A stretch of DNA of 64,000 nucleotides from Fibrobacter sp. UBA4297 (lineage in GTDB: Bacteria > Fibrobacterota > Fibrobacteria > Fibrobacterales > Fibrobacteraceae). The translations under genes and the position numbers were made by a program. Positions 43,169 through 50,661 of the stretch are shown here, piece by piece (within the stretch, counting starts at the first letter, position 1; every line of letters starts with the position of its first letter). The DNA lies in the NCBI RefSeq assembly GCF_002394865.1, contig NZ_DGUZ01000006.1:1-64000 (forward strand), read 5' to 3'. The notes beneath the pieces are model-generated. The model searched no databases. It was given only the letters and a program-made list of their open reading frames with translations, and was not told where the DNA came from.

Positions 43169-43944
43169 GCATTCCCCGGCTTGTGCAAGAACACGCCAAA
43201 CGAAATTCCGCCATCGAACATCTTGACTTGCTTGACTTCAAAGCCGCATTCTTCTGCCATTTTGCAGAACTGATCGACCGGCAAAAAGCGGATAATCGAA
43301 TTCACCAGGTATTCGTATGCATCGCGCTTGCCGCTAAAGAAAGCACCCATCACCGGGATGAACAGCGGAGCCAACACTTTATAGAAGAACTTGTTGAACA
43401 AGTTTCTCGGCGAGAAAAATTCCAGAACGCAGAGATAGCCACCTTCGTCGAGCACACGGTAAGATTCCAGCAAGGCACCACGGGCGTCCGGCACATTACG
43501 CATGCCAAAGCCGTTTAGAATCACGTCGAACTGGCGTTCGGCAAAAGGCATTTTCATGGCATCAAGCTGTACAGCATGCGCATCAATTTTCTTCGGTTTG
43601 ACTTCAGCGAGCATCCCGTACGAAAAATCACCGATTACAGCAGGGTCTACAACAAAGTCGCGCGACGCCTTGTTTTCCGAAACACACTTGCACGCACACC
43701 CGCACTTGCAGCAGCTTTTTCGCTCGAAAATCTTGCGGAACGTGTTGGCAAAATCGCCCGTGCCCCCGCACAAATCGAGCAAGCGAACTTTATTCAAATC
43801 GCGCGGCATCCCACACATCATCTTTTTCAAGCGCTTGCAGCAATACCTGCGCCAAAGCACATCCTGATAACAACTCAGAAAGTGATTCAGAAAATCGTAA
43901 CGGCTCGCAATGCCATCGAACATCTTTCGCACGGGACTTTTCAT
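43165..43944 (-). CDS. menG: UbiE/MenG-like methyltransferase with Cys-rich insertion
   Basis: SAM-dependent C-methyltransferase for the last step of menaquinone synthesis. It has MFDGIASRYDFLNHFLSCYQDVLWRR (family N-terminus), the SAM motif LLDLCGGTGDFANTF, LDAMKMPFAERQFDVILNGFGMRNVPD and YRVLDEGGYLCVLEFFSP. It also has YEYLVNSIIRFLPVDQFCKMAEECGF. Between motif I and motif II there is an unusual Cys-rich stretch (SCCKCGCACKCVS) and a further expansion, encoded by GTGTGCGTGCAAG-like low-complexity DNA. Coupled to ubiX by ATGA. The core motifs are intact, so activity is expected. Confidence 0.9.
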   Translation of the reverse strand: MKSPVRKMFDGIASRYDFLNHFLSCYQDVLWRRYCCKRLKKMMCGMPRDLNKVRLLDLCGGTGDFANTFRKIFERKSCCKCGCACKCVSENKASRDFVVDPAVIGDFSYGMLAEVKPKKIDAHAVQLDAMKMPFAERQFDVILNGFGMRNVPDARGALLESYRVLDEGGYLCVLEFFSPRNLFNKFFYKVLAPLFIPVMGAFFSGKRDAYEYLVNSIIRFLPVDQFCKMAEECGFEVKQVKMFDGGISFGVFLHKPGNA

Positions 43945-43960
43945 ATAGCAAAATGTAGAA

Positions 43961-43993
43961 ATAAAAAGCGACCTGGATTTTCATCCAGGCCGC
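43961..43993 (-). terminator. Terminator after the CotH lipoprotein gene
   Basis: 11-bp stem (arms 43968-43978 and 43983-43993, one G-U pair), loop TTTC, followed in the minus-strand transcript by a U-rich run. It lies 85 nt past the CotH stop and just before the ubiE/menG start. Confidence 0.85.
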
Positions 43994-44077
43994 AAATTTC
44001 ATCACGAGCGGCGACGCGTCTCGGCAAGGAGCATCTCGATAACGAGCTTCTCGCCGTATCACTCTCGTTGTTCTAAA

Positions 44078-46573
44078 TTACTGGAACTGAGCCGTAAAGG
44101 TAGCGCCTTCCTTCGGTTCAACCAAGCGCGGATTGTCTGCAACGCCATCGCTCCAGCCGGTAAACGCAGCACCAGCGGTCGGAACAGCAGTCAAGAGAAT
44201 CGGGTTACCTACAAAGAACTTGCCCTTGTAACTCGTTGCGCCACCCGGGAGTGCGGCACCTTCCATAAGCACCGTACCCTTGCCAGAAGCAGCGATAGTC
44301 ACAGAAGCCATACCGCTCAAACCAAATTCTTCTTCGTATTCCTGAATAACCTTGGAATCACGGCTAGCAGCCCAAGTTTTCAGGCAAGAACCCGTCTTGT
44401 CAAAGCCCTTTCCGCAAGAGTTAGAATAATACTTCTCATTCTGCTTGAACTTGGCAAGGTCACGATCCATTTCCTGAGCATCAATCTTAGACGTCATCGC
44501 ATCGACAATCTTTTCGACATTTGCACTGTTCGTATAGCTATTGAACATCACAGCAGAACGGTTGATGAACATACGCTTGAATTCCGGGTTCTTGATGAGC
44601 TGAATATAGAGGTTAGCAAAGCAGCCTTCTTCCTTGCACGGCTTGTTTCCGCCGCCCTTCTTGATCCAAGCGAACATATTGCTGTGCTGGTCAAATTCAC
44701 CGCCATTCACGCCCCACATCCAATCAAAACCATGGTCAAGGTCGTAAACCATGAACTTCCACGGATGTTCCGGAGCAGACCATGCACGGACGTTATTGTT
44801 TGGCCAGTCACCGTTGTGCATATAAATTTCAGCAGCCATGTAATCGGCAAGATTACCCACATCGAGCAAGAGCTTTGCCGAAGCGTAGTTCGCATTGTTT
44901 TCGCCGGAGAAATCGTTTGCAGCCACAAAGTGGAGCATGTTCATGTAGGCATCAGTCGTACCGTTGCTGGCTTCAACTTCCTTGCCCAAGTGCTTGATGA
45001 AGTTCACCGTATTCGCTTCAATCTTGTAATTCGTTTCTACGTAATGCTTGTTGAAGCGTTCGCGCATATCGTGAATGCCGTAATACTTACCATTGTAGAA
45101 CACCACCACCTGACGGCTTCTCTGGTAATCCACGCTCGTACCTTCAAGGAGGGCTCCGCCCATGGCATCTTCGATATAGTCGCTCACATAGCGGTTACCG
45201 TTGTTGCGGAGGTTGAAGGACTTGTACTTGTCATTCACGCCCTTGCGGGTTTCGAACAACGGATAATTGATGCTACCTTCTTCATATTCTTCGCGGAGGC
45301 GGATAGAGACAGACTTCTTGTCGTTCAAGCGGCTATAGCCACCCATGAGTGCGATACCAGCATCCTTTTCCCAAGTAGAGCCATCCTTCGTAGAAGATCC
45401 ATTTTCGAAGTATTCCACATGGACCGGATATTCCACATCGGCATAGAGGCCGGCGCTGTCCTTGCAGTTCTTCGGAGCATCGCAGCTCGTCTTGATATAA
45501 TGTTCACGGAAGAAGCTGGAGTCCACGCTGATAGCGACGATCGGCATCTTCACCTGATCTTCGTCAACAAAGAACGTACGGGTCGTTACCGTGTTCGAGA
45601 TAGCGCCCTTCTTAAACGTTGCGCAGCGGAAAGACATGCTATGTTCAACGCGCTTCGGAGCATTGAATTCCGGAGAATTTTCGGTCGGCACAGAACCATC
45701 GGTTGTGCAGCGGAGCGTAACACCTTCCGGGAGAGAAGGCGGGTTCAAAGTAAACGGCTCATTGTAGAAACCGGACTTGAGGCCGCTCATATCGGCAGCC
45801 GGGACAATTTCGTCATAAGCCTGCGATGTCGTATTCGGCTGTTCCGGAGTCGGCTTTTCAAAATACTTCCAGTAACCGCCATCGACAATGCCCCAGCTGA
45901 GGCCACCCGTCAGTTCCGGATAAGCGACCGAGTCACGGATTCCGTTGAACTTGTCGAGCAAGTAAAGCGTGCCGCCGTTCTTGTCAAGTTTCCAGTTTGT
46001 ATGCGGGCGCGTATGGCGACCGTTGTTATCGGCAATAGTTACCGCAGAAATATTATTCTTGTCGCAGAAAACAACTCTAAAGGACTTTGCCTTGAGAATG
46101 TCGTGGCCAAACACCCACTTGCGCAAGTTCTTCAAATTTTCGACAAGCGTATAGCCCGCCAAATCCACATCCTGATCGCTAGAGTTGTAGATTTCCACCC
46201 AAGACGGGTCGTTGCCATTTTCATCAAGGAAATCCAAGTTAAGCGGGGCAATTTCAGTTATACGCAAAGCGGACTGGCCCACCCAATGAACAGTGGTATC
46301 GGGCGGCAATTGAACCCAGGTCGTCTCCGCAATGGTATCGTTACTGCTAGTTACGATTTGGATGATTTCCATACTTGAAGAGTACGGAACGCTGGTGCCA
46401 GCAGAAGAACCCGGAACAGAGGCACCGCAATTATTAAGTGCAGTACAATCCGGAGAACTCGGCCCATTGAACGAGCCATTTTCATTATCATCAGCACAGC
46501 CTATCACAAAAGCTGTACCAAGAACCGCAGCCAGAGAAAGAATCTCTCTAATCCATTTTTTTGAGCGAATCAC
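44078..46573 (-). CDS. CotH-family lipoprotein with lamin-tail and InlB-type repeat domains
   Basis: Large exported lipoprotein: hydrophobic leader ending AFVIGC (lipobox) and a Ser/Pro-rich linker. A lamin-tail domain follows (about 105-225, with WVEIYNSSDQDVDLAGYTL). A chitobiase-type beta segment comes next (about 265-330, VTLRCTTDGSVPTENSPEF). The CotH kinase-like domain spans about 335-690 (YSRLNDKKSVSIRLREEY, SFNLRNNGNRYVSDYIEDAMG, YYGIHDMRERFNKHYVETNY and KFMVYDLDHGFDW). A C-terminal InlB/bacterial-repeat domain ends it (about 755-834, SVTIAASGKGTVLMEG...GWSDGVADNPR). The start is GTG; the one at 46573 has AGGTGG 5 nt upstream, and the frame extends to 46582. Secreted CotH proteins are atypical kinases; the target is unknown. 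Surface location is inferred. Confidence 0.88.
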   Translation of the reverse strand: MIRSKKWIREILSLAAVLGTAFVIGCADDNENGSFNGPSSPDCTALNNCGASVPGSSAGTSVPYSSSMEIIQIVTSSNDTIAETTWVQLPPDTTVHWVGQSALRITEIAPLNLDFLDENGNDPSWVEIYNSSDQDVDLAGYTLVENLKNLRKWVFGHDILKAKSFRVVFCDKNNISAVTIADNNGRHTRPHTNWKLDKNGGTLYLLDKFNGIRDSVAYPELTGGLSWGIVDGGYWKYFEKPTPEQPNTTSQAYDEIVPAADMSGLKSGFYNEPFTLNPPSLPEGVTLRCTTDGSVPTENSPEFNAPKRVEHSMSFRCATFKKGAISNTVTTRTFFVDEDQVKMPIVAISVDSSFFREHYIKTSCDAPKNCKDSAGLYADVEYPVHVEYFENGSSTKDGSTWEKDAGIALMGGYSRLNDKKSVSIRLREEYEEGSINYPLFETRKGVNDKYKSFNLRNNGNRYVSDYIEDAMGGALLEGTSVDYQRSRQVVVFYNGKYYGIHDMRERFNKHYVETNYKIEANTVNFIKHLGKEVEASNGTTDAYMNMLHFVAANDFSGENNANYASAKLLLDVGNLADYMAAEIYMHNGDWPNNNVRAWSAPEHPWKFMVYDLDHGFDWMWGVNGGEFDQHSNMFAWIKKGGGNKPCKEEGCFANLYIQLIKNPEFKRMFINRSAVMFNSYTNSANVEKIVDAMTSKIDAQEMDRDLAKFKQNEKYYSNSCGKGFDKTGSCLKTWAASRDSKVIQEYEEEFGLSGMASVTIAASGKGTVLMEGAALPGGATSYKGKFFVGNPILLTAVPTAGAAFTGWSDGVADNPRLVEPKEGATFTAQFQ

Positions 46574-46697
46574 GGCGACCACCTAAAATAAAGAACACTT
46601 TTCCCATAGTTTTTCCATGGGACACCTAAATAATCCATCCAACAACACTAAATTTAGTAGTTTTTTCAAAAAAATAACAGTAATATTCTCTTTACCC

Positions 46698-46726
46698 TTG
46701 ACAAGGTGAAAATAAATATCTATAAT
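46698..46726 (+). promoter_or_regulatory. Consensus promoter of tRNA-Phe
   Basis: Perfect TTGACA (46698-46703), 17-bp spacer and perfect TATAAT (46721-46726), placing the start about 8 nt before the tRNA. The best housekeeping sigma-factor promoter in the window. Confidence 0.92.
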
Positions 46727-46740
46727 TGGGTCACCAAAAT

Positions 46741-46813
46741 GGTTCTGTAGCTCAGTTGGTAGAGCAGTGGACTGAAAATCCGCGTGTCGTTGGTTCAATT
46801 CCAATCGGAACCA
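46741..46813 (+). tRNA. tRNA-Phe (anticodon GAA)
   Basis: Class I tRNA. The acceptor GGTTCTG pairs with CGGAACC (one G-U). D-arm GCTCAGTTGGTAGAGC. The anticodon stem GTGGA/TCCGC holds the loop CTGAAAA, giving GAA. T-arm TTGGTTCAATTCCAA, discriminator A. CCA is not encoded. Confidence 0.97.
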
Positions 46814-46818
46814 CGAAG

Positions 46819-46848
46819 AAACCTCGGTGAAAACCGAGGTTTTTTCTT
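46819..46848 (+). terminator. Terminator of tRNA-Phe
   Basis: Arms AAACCTCGGT (46819-46828) and ACCGAGGTTT (46833-46842), loop GAAA, then a T-run. Directly after the tRNA. Confidence 0.92.
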
Positions 46849-47043
46849 TATTTACCACACTTTCGTTGCATGAATTTGCGATGCAAAGTGTTTATGACGT
46901 GATATAGCGCACAATTTTCCATCACGTAAGCCAACACGGGGATCAGTAATCCAATAAAGTGACTTGGCTCACACCCTAAAAAACAGCGATATTGCCAAAA
47001 GCGATTAGAGCAGGTTCAATTGAAAAAAGATTTTTCCAAAAAC

Positions 47044-48246
47044 CTAGCAGACCTTTTTCACGGGCGGCAAGAGTCCTTTCTTCACGAACTCGCCTTCGGG
47101 ACGGTAACAGGAATAAAACTCGTCCCAGTGTTCCATCAAAATATCGATGAGTTCCGGCTGGAAATGCGAACCGCTTGATTTTTTCATTTCTTCCTTGACG
47201 CGGTCCTCCGGCCAGGCGGGCTTGTAGCAGCGCGGGCTCGAAAGCGCATCCAGCACGTCGGCCACAGCGCAAATGCGTGCAGCAAGCGGAATTTCCTCGC
47301 CCTTGAGTTTATCCGGGTAGCCGGTGCCGTCCCAGCGTTCATGGTGGGCGCTCGCAATGTCAGATGCCATGCAGAGCAAGTCCGTCTTGGAATCGCGAAG
47401 CAGCGTACGTCCAATAACAGAATGTCTCTTCATGATGCCAAACTCTTCCGGAGTGAGCTTGCCCGCCTTGTTCAAAATCATATCCGCAATGCCGACCTTT
47501 CCAAGATCGTGGAGCGGAGCCGCATAGTAAATCAGCTCCTGCTGGTCTGCCGGAAGCCCAAGGTACTTCGCAAGTTTCAAGGAAATCTCAGCCACGCGAT
47601 GGATGTGGTCGCCCACTTCCTGGCTGCGGAATTCAGAGACTTCACCCAAAATGCGGATAAGTTCCATGTGAGCCGACTTGAGCTCTTCAGCCTTGCGTTC
47701 CAGCTGTTTTGCGTAGCGCTCCAGTTTCTGCGCACGAATCGCGGACTCAATCGTCTTTGCAGAATAAACAGAGATAAGCTTCAGTCGTTCGAGGTCCTTC
47801 TTGGAGAAGAACACGTTCTCGCCAACCTTGTTAATCGCCTGGAAAACGCCCATCACGCGGTCATCGCTTTCGAGCGGCATCGTCATAACCGAAGTCGTGT
47901 GGTAGTTGTTCTTCAAGTCGCTGCGGCGGTCAAACCTTGCATCGCAGTAGGCATCATCAACCAGAAGCGGCTCGCCCGTCTTGAAGGAATACCCGACAAA
48001 ACCTGCCGAGAGCGGAATGCGAAGTTCGCTTACGCCATGAGCCACCTTGGTCCACAGCTCGTTCTTTTCTTCGTCAATAAGCCAAAGGGAACAGCGGTCA
48101 GCCTGCACAATCTGCCGCCCCAAATCAGCCATAAGCACCAAGAGGCTGTCCGTCTCATGTTCGGCAGCAATTTTGGGCATGTACTCGAACAAGAGTGCGG
48201 CAACTTCGCCGTCCCCAAGGCCAGTATTGTCATGCTGATAGCTCAT
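47044..48246 (-). CDS. GAF domain / HD-GYP phosphodiesterase
   Basis: Cytosolic signalling protein. The N-terminal GAF domain (about 20-170) has VQADRCSLWLIDEEKNELWTKVAHG and IRIPLSAGFVGYSFKTGEPL-like strands, followed by a coiled linker (about 175-215). The HD-GYP domain (about 205-385) has the HD pair in YAAPLHDLGKVGIADMIL, H in MKRHSVIGR and ASAHHERWDGTGYPDKLKG (the GYP motif), plus AVADVLDALSSPR. A cyclic di-GMP phosphodiesterase is expected, gated by a ligand of the GAF domain. The open frame starts with an ATG at 48246. Single gene, 88 bp before tRNA-Ser on the opposite strand. Confidence 0.93.
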   Translation of the reverse strand: MSYQHDNTGLGDGEVAALLFEYMPKIAAEHETDSLLVLMADLGRQIVQADRCSLWLIDEEKNELWTKVAHGVSELRIPLSAGFVGYSFKTGEPLLVDDAYCDARFDRRSDLKNNYHTTSVMTMPLESDDRVMGVFQAINKVGENVFFSKKDLERLKLISVYSAKTIESAIRAQKLERYAKQLERKAEELKSAHMELIRILGEVSEFRSQEVGDHIHRVAEISLKLAKYLGLPADQQELIYYAAPLHDLGKVGIADMILNKAGKLTPEEFGIMKRHSVIGRTLLRDSKTDLLCMASDIASAHHERWDGTGYPDKLKGEEIPLAARICAVADVLDALSSPRCYKPAWPEDRVKEEMKKSSGSHFQPELIDILMEHWDEFYSCYRPEGEFVKKGLLPPVKKVC

Positions 48247-48291
48247 ACTATGTAAAAAAATAATTAATTCCGCATAAAAAGCAAAGTATCG

Positions 48292-48321
48292 TTGACGATA
48301 TTCGATTTTTTTTTCTATTCT
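48292..48321 (+). promoter_or_regulatory. Putative promoter of tRNA-Ser
   Basis: TTGACG (48292-48297), 18-bp spacer, TATTCT (48316-48321). Predicted start about 7 nt before the tRNA. One base off each consensus hexamer. Confidence 0.65.
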
Positions 48322-48334
48322 TTGCGCACCAATT

Positions 48335-48415
48335 GGAGGAATAGGCTAATTGGTAAGTCAGCGGTCTTGAAAACCGCCGCCGTAAGGCTTGGGGGTTCGA
48401 GTCCCTCTTCCTCCG
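48335..48415 (+). tRNA. tRNA-Ser (anticodon TGA)
   Basis: Class II tRNA. Acceptor GGAGGAA/TTCCTCC with discriminator G. The anticodon stem GCGGT/ACCGC holds the loop CTTGAAA, giving TGA. Variable arm GCCGTAAGGC, T-arm GGGGGTTCGAGTCCCTC. CCA is not encoded. Confidence 0.95.
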
Positions 48416-48416
48416 T

Positions 48417-48444
48417 AAAAAGCTCCCTTCGGGGAGCTTTTTTA
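48417..48444 (+). terminator. Terminator of tRNA-Ser
   Basis: AAAAAGCTCCC-TTCG-GGGAGCTTTTTT: a strong hairpin with a UUCG tetraloop followed by a T-run. Confidence 0.95.
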
Positions 48445-48554
48445 ATTCGGAATTAGGAAGTAGGAATTAGTAATTATTTAGTTAGGCGGCTTCGCCGCAA
48501 TTATTTCAATTCCGAAATCCGAATTCCTAATTCAGACTTCCTACTGTCTACTTC
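48445..48554. repeat. GGAATTAGGAAGTAGG-type repeat cluster
   Basis: Spacer between tRNA-Ser and comF made of low-complexity repeats. GGAATTAGGAAGTAGGAATTAG is followed by its approximate inverse CCGAATTCCTAATTC...CTTCCTACTGTC, around a GGCGGC-TTC-GCCGC hairpin near 48483-48496. The TAGGAAGTAGG motif also occurs at 39611-39642. Confidence 0.55.
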
Positions 48555-49283
48555 CTACCGCCTACTGCGAAACCCGTCCCAATCCGCGCGACAATCTGCG
48601 GCAAAATCGGCAGCCGCCGATGCAGGCTCGTCGTAAAGCAACGTGCAGACCTTGAGCGAAATCTTAAAATCCGCCCCGAATGCCGCCATGCATGCCGAAG
48701 TCGTCGCGCCTGTCGTAAAGACATCATCCACGACAACCACGCTCCCACGTGCAGGCATCGCCCGCGGGAAATCCGGTACAAACGCACCCGCCACGTTCAA
48801 CTCGCGCTCCTCTTTCGATAGTTTCGTCTGCGAAACCACGAACGTCTTGCGCTTAAGCCAACGGCAAACCGAGCCACCGGTTACCGTCGCAAGCGCAGCC
48901 GCCAAAAGTTCCGCCTGGTTGTACCCGCGTTCGCGATACCTTGCCCTGTGGAGCGGCACCGGCACAAAATAAAGTGGCTGCGCAAGCATCGAAAGTTCCT
49001 GCGCCACAACCCCATGCTTTACCGCCGAAGAATGCCGCACCAGATATGACGCAAGCCCCGGAATGTTCCTGTACTTGAGCGCATGCACAAGTTTGCGCGT
49101 CAGTGGACGCATCGGGAACAAACAAAATGTATCGTCATTCGGGAACTTCGAAGAGCACGATTCCCGTGCAAGTTCCGCCGCGCACGCGGGGCAAAGCCAC
49201 GGATCTAGCTTCTCCGACGAAGATCCGCACCCCAAGCACTCCATCCCAAACACAAAATTTGCCACCGTCCGTAAAACGCCCAT
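48555..49283 (-). CDS. comF: ComF family phosphoribosyltransferase-like protein
   Basis: ComF/GntX-type protein linked to DNA uptake competence. The N-terminal zinc module is MECLGCGSSSEKLDPWLCPACAAELARESC (CxxC...CxxC). Next come VHALKYRNIPGLASYLV and PVPLHRARYRERGYNQAELLA, and the phosphoribosyl-pyrophosphate site SVVVVDDVFTTGATTSACMAAF. The start at 49283 is fixed by AGGAGG 5 nt upstream; the frame extends to 49310. Length 242 aa. Stands alone between the elongasome operon and tRNA-Ser. Confidence 0.9.
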   Translation of the reverse strand: MGVLRTVANFVFGMECLGCGSSSEKLDPWLCPACAAELARESCSSKFPNDDTFCLFPMRPLTRKLVHALKYRNIPGLASYLVRHSSAVKHGVVAQELSMLAQPLYFVPVPLHRARYRERGYNQAELLAAALATVTGGSVCRWLKRKTFVVSQTKLSKEERELNVAGAFVPDFPRAMPARGSVVVVDDVFTTGATTSACMAAFGADFKISLKVCTLLYDEPASAAADFAADCRADWDGFRSRR

Positions 49284-49379
49284 AAAGCCTCCTGATAAAA
49301 AGCAGCGCAAAATCGCGCCCTATCTCTATAACACGCTTTTTTTAGGCGACTTGCACGGTAAAATTTTATTTTACGAGCC

Positions 49380-49413
49380 AACTAATGACTAATGACCAAC
49401 AACCAATAACTAA
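49380..49413. repeat. ACTAATGACTAATGACC-type repeat (copy 3)
   Basis: Degenerate TAATGAC heptads just beyond the rodA stop. A small GTAAAAT/ATTTTAC palindrome lies next to it (49358-49374). No coding potential. Confidence 0.6.
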
Positions 49414-50661
49414 TTACTTATTCCCCTGATACCGGAGGCACATCAAGAGCCCCACGAGGAACATGCACACAAGTGCAAACGAGCCACCATAGGAAAGGAA
49501 CGGCAAAGGGAGCCCCGTCACCGGCATAAGCCCAATCGTCATCGCAATATTCACCGTGATGTGGAACAAGAAGATTGTCGCAGCGCCCATCGTCACAAGA
49601 GTCACAAACGGATCATCGTTCGTCTTACAAATCGAGGAGGCTCGCCACAGGAACAATGTAAACAGGACCAAAACAGCAGCACACCCGACAAAGCCAAACT
49701 GCTCCCCGAGCACGCTAAAGATAAAGTCCGTATGTTCTTCGGGCAAAAACGAGAGGTTCGTCTGCGAGCCGTTCCCAAAGCCCTTGCCACCAATGCCACC
49801 ACTACCGATTGCCGTAAGCGACTGCAACACCTGATAGCCATCGCCAAGCGGGTCACTCATCGGATCCAAAAACGTGTTCACGCGTTTCTGCTGGTGCGGT
49901 TCCAGCATGTTCCACACCATTGAACTTGCATACCCCGCCAAAATGTTCGTTGCAATAATCACGCCCGAAAACTTCTTGGACAAGTGCCTGCGCAAAACCG
50001 AGAACACAACAAGGCAAATCAGCACTCCCCACAGCACCTGAAACACCATCGACTGCGAATGCGAAAACAGTACCGACAAGACCGGGCTTACAATCAGAAA
50101 CAAGTCCGTAAACGTAAGCCCCGCAAAAAAGAACCCGACAAGCGTCACAGCCGTAAACACTAGCGCCGTACTCAAGTCCGGTTGCTTCAGCACAAGCAAG
50201 AACGGCACAATAAAAAGCCCAAGCGGCACCAAGAATGACTTCAATTTATGCAAACTCACAGGATGTTTCGAAAGCCAGTACGAAATCGTAATCAGGTACG
50301 CAATCTTTGCAAATTCCGAAGGCTGCAGCTTGATCACCTTCAAGTCAATCCAACGCCCCGCCCCCTTCACATCGCCCGCAAAAAAGAGCACGAACAAAAG
50401 CAGAACAAGCGCAACCACGTAAGACGGCACCGCCGCACGCTTGAGCCAGTCAATTTTCACAAAAACAAGCCCCACCGCAATCGCAATACCCGTCAAAAAA
50501 TAAATGATTTGCCTAAACCAGTGCGTATCGTAAACGGCCAGTTCCTCGCCCACTGTCGCCGAATACACGAGGAACACGCCAAAAGTCATGAGCGTGAGCG
50601 TCACGGCAATAAAGAACCAGTCAAACTTTAACGACTTGTCTTGAATGCGGTCGGTACTCAT
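49414..50661 (-). CDS. rodA: RodA peptidoglycan glycosyltransferase
   Basis: SEDS-family transglycosylase of the elongasome. About 10 TM helices, with LMTFGVFLVYSAT at the start, KLQPSEFAKIAYLITISYWL and LLVLKQPDLSTALVFTAV. GDGYQVLQSLTAIGSGGIGGKGFGNGSQTNLSFLPEEHTDFIFSVLGEQFGFVG is the SEDS catalytic/interaction signature. The C-terminus has MTIGLMPVTGLPLPFLSYGGS. Length 415 aa. ATGA overlap with mrdA upstream. Last gene of the mre operon. Confidence 0.97.
   Translation of the reverse strand: MSTDRIQDKSLKFDWFFIAVTLTLMTFGVFLVYSATVGEELAVYDTHWFRQIIYFLTGIAIAVGLVFVKIDWLKRAAVPSYVVALVLLLFVLFFAGDVKGAGRWIDLKVIKLQPSEFAKIAYLITISYWLSKHPVSLHKLKSFLVPLGLFIVPFLLVLKQPDLSTALVFTAVTLVGFFFAGLTFTDLFLIVSPVLSVLFSHSQSMVFQVLWGVLICLVVFSVLRRHLSKKFSGVIIATNILAGYASSMVWNMLEPHQQKRVNTFLDPMSDPLGDGYQVLQSLTAIGSGGIGGKGFGNGSQTNLSFLPEEHTDFIFSVLGEQFGFVGCAAVLVLFTLFLWRASSICKTNDDPFVTLVTMGAATIFLFHITVNIAMTIGLMPVTGLPLPFLSYGGSFALVCMFLVGLLMCLRYQGNK

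Noticed and set aside
44684..46378. A 564-codon plus-strand open frame antisense to the CotH gene
   Set aside because: Shadow frame; the minus-strand protein has clear lipobox, lamin-tail and CotH motifs.
46859..47043. Possible small gene or regulatory RNA between tRNA-Phe and the HD-GYP gene
   Set aside because: Only a weak TGACGTGA...TCACGT inverted repeat (about 46897-46926) is visible; no ribosome site, terminator or coding pattern.
47341..48255. A 304-codon plus-strand open frame antisense to the GAF/HD-GYP gene
   Set aside because: Shadow frame; the minus-strand HD and GYP motifs are diagnostic.
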